This document shows positions 62,229-64,000 of a DNA stretch of 64,000 nt, in pieces. A model generated the notes under the pieces. The model did no database searches. It saw nothing but the letters and a program-made list of their open reading frames with translations, and was not told the DNA's origin. Positions within the stretch are counted from its first letter, which is position 1, and each line of letters starts with the position of its first letter. The position numbers and the translations under genes were made by a program. This DNA is from Polynucleobacter sp. MG-6-Vaara-E2 (GTDB taxonomy: Bacteria; Pseudomonadota; Gammaproteobacteria; Burkholderiales; Burkholderiaceae), in assembly GCF_018687695.1 (NCBI RefSeq), contig NZ_CP061303.1, positions 434,001 to 498,000 of the forward strand, written 5' to 3'.

Positions 62229-64000
62229 ATGTCGCTGAGTAATCCAGAGTTTTCTGAATCATCATTATTAAGACCGGTTGAAGTCTCTCGTGAGAGTCAC
62301 CCGCATAAAAAAGGTGCTTCTGTTGCTTTAATGTTTGCGGCAATTGGTGTTGTATTCGGAGATATAGGTACTAGTCCTCTATACGCGCTTAAGGAATGTT
62401 TTAGTCCAGATCATGGTATTCCCTTTTCGGCTGATGCTGTCTACGGCGTTATTTCGATGGTTTTTTGGGCCTTTGCAATCGTTGTGTCGCTTAAATACGT
62501 TTTATTCGTGATGCGCGCTAACAATCATGGCGAAGGCGGCATATTGGCACTCATGGCGTTGGCATTAAGAACCGCGCCAACAGGATCTAAACGATCATTG
62601 CTGATTATCATGGCCGGCGTTTTTGGTGCCTGCATGTTCTATGGTGATGCAATCATCACACCGGCTATTTCAGTGCTGTCTGCAGTTGAGGGTCTAGAGG
62701 TGATATCAAGCGACTTAACTCGTTTTGTTTTGCCAATCACCGTTGCTATCTTGATCATCCTATTCGTTATCCAAAAAACGGGTACCGAAGTGGTTGGTAA
62801 ATTATTTGGCCCAATTATGGTCTTGTGGTTTTTGGCGATCGCATTGATGGGCTTGTATCAGGTTGTGCAGAACCCTACTATTTTTGCCGCTGTTAATCCT
62901 ATGTATGCCATTCATTTCATGGAAGAGCATGCATTGCAAGGATTTATCGTTTTGGGCGCTGTCTTTCTTGTATTAACGGGGGCGGAAGCCTTATATGCTG
63001 ATATGGGGCACTTTGGTATTAAGCCAATTCGTATGGGTTGGTTTTTTATCGTGATGCCGAGCTTGCTCTTAAATTATTTTGGGCAAGGGGCAATGTTTTT
63101 GGGCAATCCAGATACGATCAGCAATCCTTTTTTCTTGATGGTTCCTGAAGTACTTGTTCTTCCCTTGGTTATTTTGGCCACTGCTGCAACTGTTATTGCA
63201 TCTCAGGCCGTTATCTCAGGTGCATTTTCAATGACCAGTCAAGCTATCTTGCTTGGCTTTGTTCCGCGCATGAAAGTCCGCCATACTTCCGACCGTGAAA
63301 TTGGTCAAATTTATATGCCGCTGGTAAATTGGGCTTTATTGGTTTTAGTGGTTGCAGTAGTATTGGCATTTAAGAAGTCTGAAAATTTAGCCGCTGCTTA
63401 CGGTATTGCAGTTACCACAACGATGATCATCACCACTTTCTTAGCGGCGATTGTGATGCGCGTGGTATGGCGTTGGAACACGGCGCTAGTAACGTTAGTA
63501 ATCAGCTCTTTCTTGGCAGTTGATCTAGCTTTCTTGTCGGCAAACCTTTTAAAGATTTTAGAGGGCGGGTGGTTTCCTCTCTTGCTTGGGGCTATTTGCT
63601 TTGTCCTGTTAATGACTTGGTATCAAGGTCGAAAAATTTTGCGACAGCATGCTACTAATAACGGCATTGAGCTCAAAAGCTTTATTGAGGCCTTGTTGAT
63701 GCATCCTCCACATCGCGTTGAGGGAACGGCAGTTTTTTTAACTGCTCACGTAGATTATGTGCCAGTCTCTTTTTTGCATAATTTAAAACATAATCATGTT
63801 CTCCATGAAAGAGTTTTCTTTCTGAAGGTGAGCATTTGGGATGTTCCTTATGTAAAGGATTCCGAGCGCATCACCTTGCGTGATCTGGGACATGGTGTTT
63901 ACGTAGTTCGTGCGGTATATGGATTTAATGAAACTCCGGATATGGCGCAGATCATCTCATTAATTGAAAAAGCTTCAGGCCAAAAATTTGATGAGATGAA
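62229..64000 (+). CDS. kup: Kup potassium transporter (C-terminal end outside window)
   Basis: 590 codons before the right edge; family length is about 625-630, so only the tail is missing. The N-terminal AAIGVVFGDIGTSPLYALKE near 40-58 is the Kup/HAK signature, with NNHGEGGILALMALALR near 98, GDAIITPAISVLSAVEGLE near 135 and GAEALYADMGHFG near 250. About twelve helices, then a cytoplasmic domain with TAVFLTAH near 510. A low-affinity K+ uptake system likely driven by protons. Confidence 0.95.
   Translation, partial: MSLSNPEFSESSLLRPVEVSRESHPHKKGASVALMFAAIGVVFGDIGTSPLYALKECFSPDHGIPFSADAVYGVISMVFWAFAIVVSLKYVLFVMRANNHGEGGILALMALALRTAPTGSKRSLLIIMAGVFGACMFYGDAIITPAISVLSAVEGLEVISSDLTRFVLPITVAILIILFVIQKTGTEVVGKLFGPIMVLWFLAIALMGLYQVVQNPTIFAAVNPMYAIHFMEEHALQGFIVLGAVFLVLTGAEALYADMGHFGIKPIRMGWFFIVMPSLLLNYFGQGAMFLGNPDTISNPFFLMVPEVLVLPLVILATAATVIASQAVISGAFSMTSQAILLGFVPRMKVRHTSDREIGQIYMPLVNWALLVLVVAVVLAFKKSENLAAAYGIAVTTTMIITTFLAAIVMRVVWRWNTALVTLVISSFLAVDLAFLSANLLKILEGGWFPLLLGAICFVLLMTWYQGRKILRQHATNNGIELKSFIEALLMHPPHRVEGTAVFLTAHVDYVPVSFLHNLKHNHVLHERVFFLKVSIWDVPYVKDSERITLRDLGHGVYVVRAVYGFNETPDMAQIISLIEKASGQKFDEM

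Overview
The window looks like a chromosomal segment of a free-living betaproteobacterium of the Burkholderiaceae, most like Polynucleobacter. This is inferred from gene order (alaA-hom-thrC-moeA-moaDE-clpB; iscRSUA-hscBA-fdx; recJ-rpfE-prfB-lysS; lolCD-tatD-comEC), a base composition that looks mid-40s % GC by eye (not computed), intracellular PHB depolymerase, Bug-type receptors and tight overlapping genes. No rRNA, insertion sequence, integrase or CRISPR array was seen. Most of the window is dense housekeeping DNA.

Layout. 1-8851 (minus strand): a leftward run from a Mth938-like gene through a lipid A L-Ara4N operon (arnT, arnB, arnC, a split arnA as separate formyltransferase and decarboxylase genes, arnD), then bcp, then phoH, which leaves the left edge and is preceded by a structured leader with an intrinsic terminator. 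8931-17918 (plus): aspartate-family amino-acid genes (alaA, hom, thrC), molybdopterin genes (moeA, moaD, moaE), an opposed GIY-YIG gene, and clpB behind a sigma-32-like promoter. 17968-23899: an MFS carrier, the 5-oxoprolinase genes pxpA and a pxpB-pxpC fusion, a second MFS carrier and a PDC-hydrolase-like amidohydrolase. 24159-29991 (plus): isocitrate lyase, a HIT protein, and a catabolic-looking cluster of CoA-transferase A/B, Bug receptor, a cysteine-less thiolase-like protein and its DUF35 partner.

30003-34354 (minus): DUF1841, nth, a soluble RnfB-like ferredoxin, phaZ, aromatic aminotransferase. 34514-42217 (plus): uvrB, then the complete Isc iron-sulfur operon behind an IscR type-1-like site. 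42218-43740 is the most unusual stretch: a 5'-degenerate tRNA-Phe remnant and a second tRNA-Phe 3' fragment bracket a Tat-exported patatin-like gene. An aquaporin follows. 44458-48463 (minus): sulfate assimilation (54-aa protein, TauE-like, cysH, cysD, cysN), with a long hairpin covering the first ribosome binding site. Then fpr, dsbB, cysK, lysS, prfB with its programmed +1 frameshift, recJ, an rpfE-like gene, lolC/E, lolD, tatD, comEC, initiator tRNA-Met, and kup, which leaves the right edge.

Functional links: sulfate to cysteine (cysHDN, cysK) and cysteine to Fe-S clusters (iscS-fdx) lie close together, with Fe-S users nth, RnfB, IscR, Fdx and CysH in the same window. No clear new defence or mobile system was found. 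The best leads are the tRNA-bracketed patatin island, the phoH leader, the RBS hairpin at the head of the cys operon, the cysteine-less thiolase/DUF35 pair, and a possibly leaderless prfB.
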